Assembly (NCBI GenBank): GCA_964646615.1
Contig: CAZYEV010000014.1
Span: forward strand, 1 to 64,000
Length of the DNA stretch: 64,000 nt
Direction: 5' to 3'
DNA from: M3007 sp964646615
GTDB taxonomy: Bacteria; Bacteroidota; Bacteroidia; Chitinophagales; Saprospiraceae
Shown piece by piece: positions 23,364-32,529 of this stretch; the first letter of the stretch is position 1, and each line of letters begins with the position of its first letter. A program made the position numbers and the translations under genes. Below the pieces are notes generated by a model. The model saw only the letters and a program-made list of their open reading frames with translations. It was not told the DNA's origin and searched no databases.

Positions 23364-26300
23364 TCAGAACTTGCGACCACTGCGCACGCGATTGACAAAA
23401 GCATCGGCCAAAGCCGGGTTAGCGGCAATGATCTCATACACCTCGCCATTGGGCATTTTCAGCTGCGTGTCTTTGGGCTTTAGCGCCAACAGGGCTTCGT
23501 TGAAGCGCACACTGCTCGACACCACGTTGAGCGCGCCTGCCTGATAGCCAAAGAAATACCACAGGTCGGCTGAGGCCTTGATGTACAGGTAGAAACGGTC
23601 GTCGCGATTGCCAGGCATCTTGTATTCCACATAAGCCGTCAGCATCTTCTGAATAGGCTCGCCGGCGATGGAGACTATCGGAATGCGGTCTTCCGTGCTG
23701 AGGAACGACTGATATTCCGGGTTCCAGATAACCGGGTGGCGCCCCAACAGGAAGGTGTACTTGTTGTCTTTGCGCGGCAGTTGCAGGAAGTTGCTGTTCA
23801 GGTTGTTAAATGCCTCCACTAAGTCTGTAGAGTCGGTAACAAATTCGCTCAGCGCCTGGCGATAGAACGCCTGTTGGGAGTTGAACGGCGGCACGGGCGC
23901 GTCGAAGCTGGAGGCCCGGATGTCGTTGAGCATCAGGTCCACGAGCACTTTCGGTATGGTTACCTCGATGCCGGTCATCAGTTCGCCCGTGATGACGTAG
24001 GTGGCCGTATCCGGGATATTGAACTCCGTTTTCAGGCGGCCAGCGCCTTTGATCTTCATGAATTCTAAGCCCTGACCCAGCTGTATCGGGCCTTCAGTCG
24101 AGAATGTGCCGGTGCGGTTGTCGTAGGTGAGCTTCGAGCCGCGCAATTGCGCGGCGGAGAAGACGCGCGCCGAGTCGCCGAAGATGAAGCGGTCGTTTTG
24201 TTGTTCGTAGCGGAAATAGCCTTCGCCGTTGAAGATGACCCGGTCGAGCACAGAGGTAGGCGGCTGCAAGAGCGATGGGTACATCTGGCCCGTTTCGCGC
24301 GATTGGAAGACGCCCACAAACAGCGGCTCGCCGTTGCTGTCTTTGGGTTTGGTTACCCGAATGATGGGGTTGTTCTTGTCCACCTCCGAGTAGATGGAAA
24401 ACCAGGGCACCTGGGTGAAGTTGGTCTGGATTTGCGCCAGCCCTTCGAAGCGCAGGTTTTGCTCGTTGGCTTTGAGGATAACTGTTCCGGCAAAGCGCGT
24501 TTTGGCATCAATGTAAAAGCTGTCGCTGGCGCGCACTTCGCCACTGGCTGTGGTGAGCACCTTTTTAGTGGCGGGTGTTCCCGGGCCGTAGCGTTCACCG
24601 ACGATGTTGTTGAAGAACACTTCCTGCTGGCGGCCGGGGAGGTTGTACTCGTAATAGCCTGAGGCCTTGTAGTCTTTGCGTCCCAGAATGTTGACCGTGG
24701 CGCGGTTGATGGTGTGGTACTTGTTGGAGGTGTCGGCCACAATGCGCGCCTCTGAGATTGGTCGCATAACGCCGCCTGGGTCAATGTCCACGTTGCCATC
24801 GGACGGATAGATGAAGGCATCGGCGGACTTGATGACCTCCACACCGCCGACTTTCAAGCGGCTGTTGCGCATATCGTAGAGGGCCGTTTTGCCGCGGAAG
24901 TTGAGGGTGTCCTGTTTCGGGTCCGTCGAGACGAAGTAGCCTGGCTCGCGCTCGTCGCTCTTGAAGGTTACCGTCTGGCCCTTCATGTCCCAGGTGAATT
25001 CGTTCATCGAAGTGCGGTAGCGGTTAAGCGGCAGGTCGGTGTTGGCGTCGGCGGTGTTGGCCTTGAATTCGCCCAGCTGGCGGTCAAAGTCCAGCTCGCC
25101 GCGCACGTTGCGCGAGTCAAAGACGATGCCCTGGCCGTCGAGGGCCTTGATTTGCAGGTCTGCCGTATCGGAGCTGGCCTGAAACGGCCCATAGGAAATC
25201 ACGCGCGCCGTAAGCCGCCCGCCAAACCAGTCAAACTCGCCGCGGCCTTTCAGGCCCGAAGGCGTGAGCACCAGCATGCCTTTGTGGTAGTAGCCCGGCT
25301 GACGGAACAGCTCAAAGGCCTTGGCCCGGCTCTCCACATACATCGAGTCGCGGTAAGGCAGCCAGTTCACCTTCACGTCTTCGCCTTTGGCCTGAGGCAC
25401 CTTCACCTCGCTCTTGCGGTCTTCTTCCATGAAGAAACGGCGTGCCGTGCAGGTCATTTGTTTGGGGCGGAATACGATGTCTTCCGACTCGATGTCGGCC
25501 GTCAGGTACTCTACTGTTCCGACACCCAGGAAGCCGCTGTTGCTCAGGTCAATTTTGCCTGTATAGTTGCCGCGCCGCTGATAAACGGGATAGCCCTTAG
25601 GCGGTGTTTGGTGAATGAAGCCAAAAGAGCGGTCGTGCTCGCGTACAATGATGGTCTCGCGGAAAGGGTCAAAAATCTCCGCCGACGTCATCTCGCCTTT
25701 GAAGCGCAGGCGGTCGGCCGTATAGCTGTCTAAGCCGTTGAAGGTGAAAGGATCTAACTTAAAATAAAAGGAGTCGCGTTTGTACACTCCGTTCTGGATG
25801 GTCGAGTCATCGTAGAACACGAACGAGTGTTTTTTGGACTCCAACGAAGGGAAGATGTCAATGTCCACCTTGCCCGATTTGTTGTTGGGCGCATCCACCA
25901 GCAGGAAGCCCGACACCTTTTCGATGTAGGAATTCATCGCATCAGCAATAGGATTGCCCTTGTCGTTGGTTTTGCCGGTGGGTAGGTAGAAATGCAGACG
26001 CCTCACGGAGTCAAACTGCACGTGAAACCTTTCGTAGTTGAAATACATGCTGTCGCCCAGGAAAACCGCAAACCCTGCAAAGAGGCGTCCGCCCATGCGC
26101 ATGTCGCGGTTTTCGAGCAGCGTAATTTTTTCGCTGGGCACGATACCTACGCGCTGGCGCTCGCTCAGCTCCACGCTGGACACACCCCTCACAGACGTTT
26201 CTTTGGTTTTCAAATCCAGAGTAGCGCCCGGCCCAGAGGCCTCATTCGCCTGAATTTTGATGGCGTCATAGTCGCGTTTGCCCTGGCTGGCCAGCGCATA

Positions 26301-27884
26301 GAGGGCCAGTTTAGGGCGTGGCTCGATTTCGTGGCGCTGGAAGTTGTAGTTAATAAACCCTTTGGCCACCATTTCGGCCAGCAACGTCTGGATGCTGGAG
26401 TAGTCGAACTTGGGGTCGAGTGCGCGGGCAAAGACGTCGTCCGAAATGATCTTAGTCATGCGCGTGCTGTCCCAGGGCGTCTCCTCCGCTAAGCGATGCA
26501 GCACAGAGATGGGGTTGACGCTGGTGATGTTCTGCATGCGCACGTATTCTGCCGGGTCGAAGCGGTTGCTGCTCTCGAATTCCACCTTTTGTACCCCACC
26601 CTTAGCGCCCGCAATGCTGGAAGAAATTTCCAGTGAGTCCTTGAGCACGTGCCAGGATACCCGTTCTGCGTTCAGGTTCATATTGTAAAACGACGAGAAG
26701 AACGGGTTGCGCTCCGGCCCTTTCTGTCCGCGCGTCAGGGTGATGATCTGATTCGGGATGTCTAAGCGGAAGTTGACGGCCGGGTGATAAATGCTGTCTT
26801 TGTCCATGAACAGGCGTGCCGTTATGCCCTCGGCAATGACGCTTTCCTCCCGGCGGATAATAAACAGGTCGCCTATGCCGAAGAAGATGCGCTCGCGTTT
26901 GTTGTTGTACACCGTCAGGCGCGCCGGTTGCCGACCCGAGCCGTATCCGTACACCGAGCGGCCCTCGATGCGGAAGCCACCCTCGTACTCGATGCCCTGA
27001 CCGATGCGCGTGATTTTCAGTGTGCGCTCGAAGGACTCAAATTTCGGGTATTCCACCGTCATGCCTTTGGTCAGCACGACCACGTTTTCCTCCAGCTTGC
27101 CCCACAGGCTGCGGTTAGGGAAGAGCACCGGATAGAAAAACTCCGCCGAGTCGCAGGTGAACATAGGCTTTTTGGCTTCTACCGTGTAGTTCGTCAGCCG
27201 CGCATAGACCGTAGAGTCTAAGCCCGTGCGCGTCCAGCCTAAGCGGCCTCCTGTGCCACGCCAGGTTTCTTCATACGGGTAATAGGCGCCAGAGGTGCCC
27301 TGAATGAGCGTGGAGTCGTTTTTGCGCACGCCCACCAGGTCAATGTTCTGACAGCGCAACACAGGTGTTTGATTTTCAAAAACAAAATCCACCTTTCCGC
27401 CGCGTACTTTCCAGATGATGAGGCCTGCCTCGCGCGCCCAAAAAGCGCGTTGGCTGAAAAAGTCTGCCGAAAAGTCCAGAATTTGAGAAATAGGCTTGGT
27501 GCGTCCCTGTTCAATGGCCGCAATGGCGGTCTCCAGATACGTATGCCACTGGCGGAACAGGATAGAGTCTCCTTCGGCTTTGGCAGCCGTCAGGGCATTG
27601 ACGTAGCTTTTGTAATAAGGATAGGCGCTCAGACGCTGCCCGGCCAGCAGGTTACAGAGCCGGATAACGCCGGCCAACTCATCAGCCGAATACAACCCGC
27701 TGCGGTACTGCTTTTTGAACACCGCAAACGCCTCTGCCATGTCAGGCCGCTTCGAGGCGTTCATGAACTGATCCAACTTCTCCACAAACTCGTTCGGGTT
27801 TTCGGGAAAGGTCGTTACCTGCGCATGCAGGCGCCAGCCAAACCAGACGAGCAGCAACAGGGCGGTCAGTACGGATTTTTTCAT
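23364..27884 (-). CDS. Giant exported protein of unknown function (1,506 aa), OstA-like repeats suspected
   Basis: The protein starts with a signal peptide ending near WRLHAQ; an alternative ATG 13 codons upstream is possible. I do not recognise a named domain. Residues 25-160 look helical. The rest is a long run of beta-rich segments with repeating themes of the type IVFDSRNVRGELDFDRQLGEF and GKTALYDMRNSRLKVGGVEVI, in which short strands alternate with glycine and charged turns. That pattern recalls the OstA/LptA-type jellyroll or other periplasm-spanning lipid-transport folds. There is no T9SS tail and no clear membrane barrel end. The last 200 residues (LLNDIRASSFDAPVPPF onwards) appear globular. 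It could bridge the periplasm or scaffold the outer membrane; this is inference. It forms its own transcription unit between two convergent/parallel neighbours. Confidence 0.7.
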   Translation of the reverse strand: MKKSVLTALLLLVWFGWRLHAQVTTFPENPNEFVEKLDQFMNASKRPDMAEAFAVFKKQYRSGLYSADELAGVIRLCNLLAGQRLSAYPYYKSYVNALTAAKAEGDSILFRQWHTYLETAIAAIEQGRTKPISQILDFSADFFSQRAFWAREAGLIIWKVRGGKVDFVFENQTPVLRCQNIDLVGVRKNDSTLIQGTSGAYYPYEETWRGTGGRLGWTRTGLDSTVYARLTNYTVEAKKPMFTCDSAEFFYPVLFPNRSLWGKLEENVVVLTKGMTVEYPKFESFERTLKITRIGQGIEYEGGFRIEGRSVYGYGSGRQPARLTVYNNKRERIFFGIGDLFIIRREESVIAEGITARLFMDKDSIYHPAVNFRLDIPNQIITLTRGQKGPERNPFFSSFYNMNLNAERVSWHVLKDSLEISSSIAGAKGGVQKVEFESSNRFDPAEYVRMQNITSVNPISVLHRLAEETPWDSTRMTKIISDDVFARALDPKFDYSSIQTLLAEMVAKGFINYNFQRHEIEPRPKLALYALASQGKRDYDAIKIQANEASGPGATLDLKTKETSVRGVSSVELSERQRVGIVPSEKITLLENRDMRMGGRLFAGFAVFLGDSMYFNYERFHVQFDSVRRLHFYLPTGKTNDKGNPIADAMNSYIEKVSGFLLVDAPNNKSGKVDIDIFPSLESKKHSFVFYDDSTIQNGVYKRDSFYFKLDPFTFNGLDSYTADRLRFKGEMTSAEIFDPFRETIIVREHDRSFGFIHQTPPKGYPVYQRRGNYTGKIDLSNSGFLGVGTVEYLTADIESEDIVFRPKQMTCTARRFFMEEDRKSEVKVPQAKGEDVKVNWLPYRDSMYVESRAKAFELFRQPGYYHKGMLVLTPSGLKGRGEFDWFGGRLTARVISYGPFQASSDTADLQIKALDGQGIVFDSRNVRGELDFDRQLGEFKANTADANTDLPLNRYRTSMNEFTWDMKGQTVTFKSDEREPGYFVSTDPKQDTLNFRGKTALYDMRNSRLKVGGVEVIKSADAFIYPSDGNVDIDPGGVMRPISEARIVADTSNKYHTINRATVNILGRKDYKASGYYEYNLPGRQQEVFFNNIVGERYGPGTPATKKVLTTASGEVRASDSFYIDAKTRFAGTVILKANEQNLRFEGLAQIQTNFTQVPWFSIYSEVDKNNPIIRVTKPKDSNGEPLFVGVFQSRETGQMYPSLLQPPTSVLDRVIFNGEGYFRYEQQNDRFIFGDSARVFSAAQLRGSKLTYDNRTGTFSTEGPIQLGQGLEFMKIKGAGRLKTEFNIPDTATYVITGELMTGIEVTIPKVLVDLMLNDIRASSFDAPVPPFNSQQAFYRQALSEFVTDSTDLVEAFNNLNSNFLQLPRKDNKYTFLLGRHPVIWNPEYQSFLSTEDRIPIVSIAGEPIQKMLTAYVEYKMPGNRDDRFYLYIKASADLWYFFGYQAGALNVVSSSVRFNEALLALKPKDTQLKMPNGEVYEIIAANPALADAFVNRVRSGRKF

Positions 27885-28097
27885 GACAAGAAACCGGATG
27901 ATAAAGGTGAGCAAAAACGGCATGGGAAACGGAAATCGCCGGCCCGAAAGTACGCAGTGCCGATGGACAAAGGCGCCAACAACGGCAAAGAGCGCGCTAA
28001 CGGCGGCGAAGGCTGAAATAAGCGGTACGGATGAAATGGGCGCCCTATCGAAGTCCTCTAACGAGCAGCTGTTTTTTCAACTCCTCGCGAACTGGCA

Positions 28098-28931
28098 CTA
28101 TGTCTTTTCAAAAGTCAGGCAAAGCCACGGCCCGCGTTCGTCGCGTTTTTGCAGAGTAAAGCCCGCCTGTTCGGCGGCAGTCCGTACTGTGTCGGCATCT
28201 GAAAGAAGGATGCCCGAAACGAGCAGCCAGCCGCCTCGCCGCAGGCGTTGGCTCAGGTCGGGCAGCGACGCCAGAATGACGTTGCGGTTGATGTTGGCCA
28301 TGATGCCATCAAAAGCGCACTCGGGCACAGCGCTCAGGTCGCCCCAATAAGGTTTCACCCGTGCGGCCACACCGTTGGCCGCGCTGTTTTCCGCCGTGCT
28401 TCGGAACGACTCCTCCTCGATGTCCACGGCAGCAACTTCCGTGGCGCCCAATCGGGCCGCCAGAATGGCCAGCACGCCAGAGCCGCAGCCGAAGTCGAGC
28501 AGGTGCGCTCCGGCACAGGGCAAATCGCGCAGGGCCCGCAGACACAGCCACGTCGTCTCGTGGTGGCCGGTGCCAAACGCCATCTTAGGCTCAATGACCA
28601 GTTCGTGCGCCACGCTGGCGATAGGGGCGTGAAAGGGCGCGCGCACGGCGCAAAAATCTTCGATGACGACGGGCGAGAAATTGGCTTCCCAGATGGCATT
28701 CCAATTTTGGGCGGGCAAAAATTGGGCTTCCCACGCAAAGGGAAACTGCCCCTGCAGTTCCGACAAAAGGGCCTCGGCACTTTCGCGGTTGCCCGGGGCA
28801 TCGGGCAGGTAAGCGTCGAGGCCCTCGTCGGTGTCCTGAAAACTATCGAAAGGCGCTTCGGCCAGAAAGGCCACCAGGATTTCTGCTGTGGTGCTGTCGT
28901 CCGTCCGAAGGCGATACTTCCAGTAATTCAT
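28098..28931 (-). CDS. prmA: Ribosomal protein L11 methyltransferase
   Basis: A 277-residue SAM-dependent methyltransferase that trimethylates ribosomal protein L11. The N-terminal substrate-recognition domain covers about residues 1-95 (NYWKYRLRT...NWNAIWEANFSPVVI), and the catalytic domain holds KMAFGTGHHETTWLC, the SAM loop LLDFGCGSGVLAI and the NxxR segment MANINRNVI (in place of NPPY-like motifs). Order and spacing match PrmA closely. The gene begins 7 nt after the stop of the upstream TlpA-like gene, so the two are one operon. Confidence 0.93.
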   Translation of the reverse strand: MNYWKYRLRTDDSTTAEILVAFLAEAPFDSFQDTDEGLDAYLPDAPGNRESAEALLSELQGQFPFAWEAQFLPAQNWNAIWEANFSPVVIEDFCAVRAPFHAPIASVAHELVIEPKMAFGTGHHETTWLCLRALRDLPCAGAHLLDFGCGSGVLAILAARLGATEVAAVDIEEESFRSTAENSAANGVAARVKPYWGDLSAVPECAFDGIMANINRNVILASLPDLSQRLRRGGWLLVSGILLSDADTVRTAAEQAGFTLQKRDERGPWLCLTFEKT

Positions 28932-28938
28932 CGGTGCC

Positions 28939-30015
28939 TCAGAGCAGCTTGCGCACCTCCTCCTCTAAGTTGGCGCGCGGGTTGATGGCGGCGATGTTGC
29001 CGTTGCGGTCCACTAAGAACGTGGCCGGTATGGCATTGACGCCGTAGAGGCGCGCCGGGGCGGAGTTCCAGAATTGCAGGTCGCTGACGTGGTTGTCCCA
29101 CACCAGACCATCCTGTTTGATGGCGGCAACCCAGGCGTCTTTTTGGCCCGGGCGGTCGAGGGAGACGCTATACACGTCGAAGCCCTTGTCTTTGTACTTG
29201 TGGTAAATCTCCACCACGTGCGGGTTAGCCATGCGGCACGGGCGGCACCAGCTGGCCCAGAAGTCAATGAGCACCACTTTGCCGCGCAACGACGACAGCG
29301 AGCGCACCTTGCCGTCGGGCCCCGGCAGGCTGATTTCGGGCGCGGGCTGGCCAATCTTGATAGGTCCGGCAGCCTGTGCGGCCTGCATCTGTTGCAGCTG
29401 TTGCTCGATGCTGGTCGTAATCTGAGCAAATTGCGTTGCATAGGCATTGCCCGGCATGGCGCTGGAGAGCGCTTCGCTGGCTGCCTTAAATTCGTTCAAA
29501 TGCTCGCCGGCATTACGGCCCATCAGCTGTAGGGTAAAGAAGGCCTTCATCAGCGGCGAACAGCTTCGCTGCACGAAATCCTTCGCCATCTGTGGCGTGA
29601 TTTGCCCGGCCCGCACCATGTCCTGCACTAAGCGGGCGTAGCAGGCCATTTCCTCAGAGCCTTCGACCGAGATTTCTAAGCGATCCATGGTCTCCAGGTC
29701 GCCCTTGAACGAGACGGCTTTTTCCTTGCCGTCCAGCATGAAGAACATCCGGCGGGCGCCCACCGTCAGGCGGTAGATGCCCGGGGCAAAGGCCTGTTTT
29801 TGCTCAATGGCGAAGCGACCCTCGGCGTCGCAGGAGACGCGCCCCAGCGCTACGGGCGGCGTGTTCTGGTCGAAAAAGACCTGTTCCAGCAGCACCTGCA
29901 TGTTGCCGGCTTTCGCAATAGCACCTTTAAAGGTGTAGGTGTCGTTGCCTGCGCAAAGGCTAAAGACAAAGGCCGGGATAAGGAGCCAGATGGATGTTTT
30001 AAATAGCGTTTTCAT
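28939..30015 (-). CDS. TlpA-family thioredoxin with DUF4369 N-terminal domain
   Basis: A 358-residue exported thiol-disulfide protein. A signal peptide covers the first 22 residues. Residues 28-125 form the beta-rich DUF4369-like domain (TYTFKGAIAKAGNMQVLLEQV) common in Bacteroidota, and a helical region follows. The thioredoxin domain starts near 222 (IGQPAPEISLPGPDGKVRSLSSLRGKV) and contains the active site WASWCRPCR near residue 255 and the cis-proline in AIPATFLVD. It probably keeps periplasmic cysteines reduced, for example in cytochrome c maturation. It is the first gene of a pair with prmA. Confidence 0.9.
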   Translation of the reverse strand: MKTLFKTSIWLLIPAFVFSLCAGNDTYTFKGAIAKAGNMQVLLEQVFFDQNTPPVALGRVSCDAEGRFAIEQKQAFAPGIYRLTVGARRMFFMLDGKEKAVSFKGDLETMDRLEISVEGSEEMACYARLVQDMVRAGQITPQMAKDFVQRSCSPLMKAFFTLQLMGRNAGEHLNEFKAASEALSSAMPGNAYATQFAQITTSIEQQLQQMQAAQAAGPIKIGQPAPEISLPGPDGKVRSLSSLRGKVVLIDFWASWCRPCRMANPHVVEIYHKYKDKGFDVYSVSLDRPGQKDAWVAAIKQDGLVWDNHVSDLQFWNSAPARLYGVNAIPATFLVDRNGNIAAINPRANLEEEVRKLL

Positions 30016-30093
30016 TGCTTGCTAAAAAATTTTTTATTCATAAATGTGGACAGCCTCCGAAGGGCTTATAGGCGCTCGAAGGCTGGCAGTGTG

Positions 30094-32325
30094 TCATTGC
30101 ATAATTTCTTCTAAGCGATGCTCATATACCTCCTGCCAGTCGCGCACGGCGCCCCAGTCTTCATCGTCTATGCGAACGCGGTCGCCCTGTACATAACCGA
30201 GCAGGGTAAATGGCTGCCTGTGTTCGCGCAGGAAACGCTCGAAGGCCGCTGCCTGTTCGGGCGCTGTGCTGACGACGACGCGGCTTTGCGCCTCGCCGAA
30301 GAGCCAGGCGTCTTTGCGGAGGTCAGACGGGCTGCTGACCGCAAAGCCCAAGCCGTAAGGCATGGCGCATTCCATGAGGGCCACGAAGAGGCCGCCGTCC
30401 GAAACGTCGTGGGCGCTTTTGAGCAAACGCTCGCGTATCAGCTTGCGCAGCGTCGTCAGCAGGTGGTATTCCTCCTCCAGGTCGAAGTGCGGGCAAGGGC
30501 TGTGCTCTACGCCGTGCACTTCGCGCAGGTATTCGCTGCTGCCCAGGTCGTTGCGGCTGATGCCGAGCAGATAGATGTGGTCGCCTTCGCTCTTGAAGTT
30601 CAGCGTCATCAGTTGTTCCCAGTCATCTAAGATGCCCAGCATGCCGATGGTAGGCGTGGGGTACACCGGGATGACCTTGCCGTTTTCGGTGTACTGGTTG
30701 TAGAAGCTAACGTTGCCGCCCGTAACGGGAGTGTTGAGTTTTCGGCAGGCTTCGCCCATACCTCGAATGGCCTGGGCAAACTGGTAGTACACCTCCGGGT
30801 TGTAGGGGTTGCCGAAGTTGAGGCAGTTGGTGATGGCTACGGGCTCACCGCCGGCGCAGGTGATGTTGCGCGCGGCTTCGCACACGGCGATCATGGCGCC
30901 GCGGTACGGGTCGGCATAGACGTAGGCGGAGTTGCAATCCGTCGTCATGGCCAGGGCTTTGCGCGTGCCCTTCACATAGACCACCGCGGCGTCGGCGGGG
31001 CGGTTGGTGGTCATGGTGCCGGTGCGCACCATCGAGTCGTACTGGCGTGTTATCCAGCGCTTTGAGGCGATGTTGGGCGAAGCCCAGAGCGTTTGCGCTG
31101 CCTGGCGCAGGTCGGCAGGTTGTGGGATGTCTTCTAAGCGGAAGCGTGCGATGTCGGCCAGATAGGCAGGCTCGCGCTGTTCGCGCACATACACGGGTGC
31201 GCCGCCGCCCAACACTAAGGACTGCGCTGGCACTTCGGCCACTTTTTCGCCGTGCCAGTAGTATTCCAGAATGCCGCCTGCGGTGGTTTCGCCGATGCGC
31301 TCGCAGGGCAGGTCCCATTTGTCGAAGACCGCCTTCAGCGCGTCTTCGTGCCCGGGCTTTCCGACGATGAGCATGCGCTCCTGGCTTTCGGAGAGCAGGA
31401 TTTCCCAGGCTTTCATGTTGGCCTGGCGTTGGGGCACTTTGTCCAAGTCTATGCGCATACCGCATCCGGCGCGGGCGCTCATTTCGGAGGTAGAGCAGGC
31501 GATGCCGGCGGCGCCCATGTCCTGCATGCCGACGATGGCGCCGGTTTTGATGGCTTCCAGCGTGGCTTCGAGCAGCAGTTTTTCCTGGAAAGGGTCGCCT
31601 ACCTGCACGGCAGGCAGGTCTTCGTGGCTGTCTTCGGTCAGGTCGGCAGAGGCGAAGGTAGCACCGTGGATGCCGTCTTTGCCCGTGGCGGAGCCAACGA
31701 TGAACACCGGATTGCCCGGGCCACCGGCAGTGGCGCTCACCGTTTCGCCCACGCGCACAATGCCGACCGACATGGCATTGACCAAGATGTCGTGGTGGTA
31801 GCAATCGTAAAAATAGACCTCGCCTCCAACGGTGGGCACGCCGAAGCAGTTGCCGTAGTCGCCAATGCCTTTCACGACGCCTGCGATGAGGCGCTTCATG
31901 CGCGGGTTGTCAGGTTTGCCGAAGCGCAGGCTGTTGAGCGCTGCAATAGGTCGTGCGCCCATGGTGAAGATGTCGCGGTGAATGCCGCCCACGCCCGTGG
32001 CTGCCCCCTGGTATGGCTCGATGGCCGAAGGGTGGTTGTGGCTTTCAATCTTGAAAGCGCAGGCCCAGCCCTCACCGATGTCCACCAGACCAGCATTCTC
32101 TTCGCCCGCGCTGACCAACAGGCGCCCGCCACTGCGCGGAAGGGTCTTGAGCTGAAGGATGGAATTTTTGTACGAGCAGTGCTCGCTCCACATCACGGAG
32201 TAGAGCGATAACTCGGTAAAGTTGGGAATGCGGCCCAAAAACTCGATGATTTTCTCAAATTCTTCGGGAAGCAGGCCAAGACTTCTGGCGGTATCCACCG
32301 TGGGCAACGGCTCCGTTGTAACCAT
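30094..32325 (-). CDS. purL: Phosphoribosylformylglycinamidine synthase subunit PurL (small form)
   Basis: The 743-residue protein is the synthetase subunit of the fourth step of purine synthesis, turning FGAR into FGAM with ATP and ammonia. It has the size and order of the Bacillus-type small PurL, which needs separate PurQ and PurS; neither is in the window. Marks include MWSEHCSYKNS near residue 42, ESHNHPSAIEPYQGAATGVGGI, GDYGNCFGVPTVGGE and VGSATGKDGIHGATFAS, and the second half repeats the domain (AITNCLNFGNP, PVTGGNVSFYN). I chose ATG 32325 because the family N-terminus begins soon after it and a promoter box lies upstream; the open frame itself extends to 32529. Confidence 0.95.
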   Translation of the reverse strand: MVTTEPLPTVDTARSLGLLPEEFEKIIEFLGRIPNFTELSLYSVMWSEHCSYKNSILQLKTLPRSGGRLLVSAGEENAGLVDIGEGWACAFKIESHNHPSAIEPYQGAATGVGGIHRDIFTMGARPIAALNSLRFGKPDNPRMKRLIAGVVKGIGDYGNCFGVPTVGGEVYFYDCYHHDILVNAMSVGIVRVGETVSATAGGPGNPVFIVGSATGKDGIHGATFASADLTEDSHEDLPAVQVGDPFQEKLLLEATLEAIKTGAIVGMQDMGAAGIACSTSEMSARAGCGMRIDLDKVPQRQANMKAWEILLSESQERMLIVGKPGHEDALKAVFDKWDLPCERIGETTAGGILEYYWHGEKVAEVPAQSLVLGGGAPVYVREQREPAYLADIARFRLEDIPQPADLRQAAQTLWASPNIASKRWITRQYDSMVRTGTMTTNRPADAAVVYVKGTRKALAMTTDCNSAYVYADPYRGAMIAVCEAARNITCAGGEPVAITNCLNFGNPYNPEVYYQFAQAIRGMGEACRKLNTPVTGGNVSFYNQYTENGKVIPVYPTPTIGMLGILDDWEQLMTLNFKSEGDHIYLLGISRNDLGSSEYLREVHGVEHSPCPHFDLEEEYHLLTTLRKLIRERLLKSAHDVSDGGLFVALMECAMPYGLGFAVSSPSDLRKDAWLFGEAQSRVVVSTAPEQAAAFERFLREHRQPFTLLGYVQGDRVRIDDEDWGAVRDWQEVYEHRLEEIMQ

Positions 32326-32367
32326 GAAATGTAGAGTAAGAATAATAAGGTGTGCTGAAAAGCGCTG

Positions 32368-32375
32368 CAAAGGTA
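32368..32375 (-). promoter_or_regulatory. -7 box of purL
   Basis: TACCTTTG on the minus strand, 42 nt before ATG 32325. The remaining gap to the protease gene (32376-32529) shows no gene or other signal. Confidence 0.6.
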
Positions 32376-32529
32376 GCGAAGCTCTTTGGGCTTGCCCGAT
32401 GTTCTCTGTCAGCCTCAGGAACGGTTTTTTATCTTTTTTGGAAGCGAAGGCATGTGGGTAGGCAAGGGGAAGTGGCCCGAACGATATGTCGGGCAGTCCC
32501 TTCGCGTTGGGCGAAATGAGCAGAGGCAC

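Noticed and set aside
30060..30093. Weak hairpin after purL
   Set aside because: Only about six pairs hold and no T-run follows, so I did not call a terminator.
30845..31804. A 319-codon open frame on the minus strand inside purL
   Set aside because: It is an out-of-frame shadow of purL, rich in Arg and His, without start context.
31252..32211. A 319-codon open frame on the plus strand opposite purL
   Set aside because: It is the antisense of a strongly conserved gene and shows no protein family pattern.
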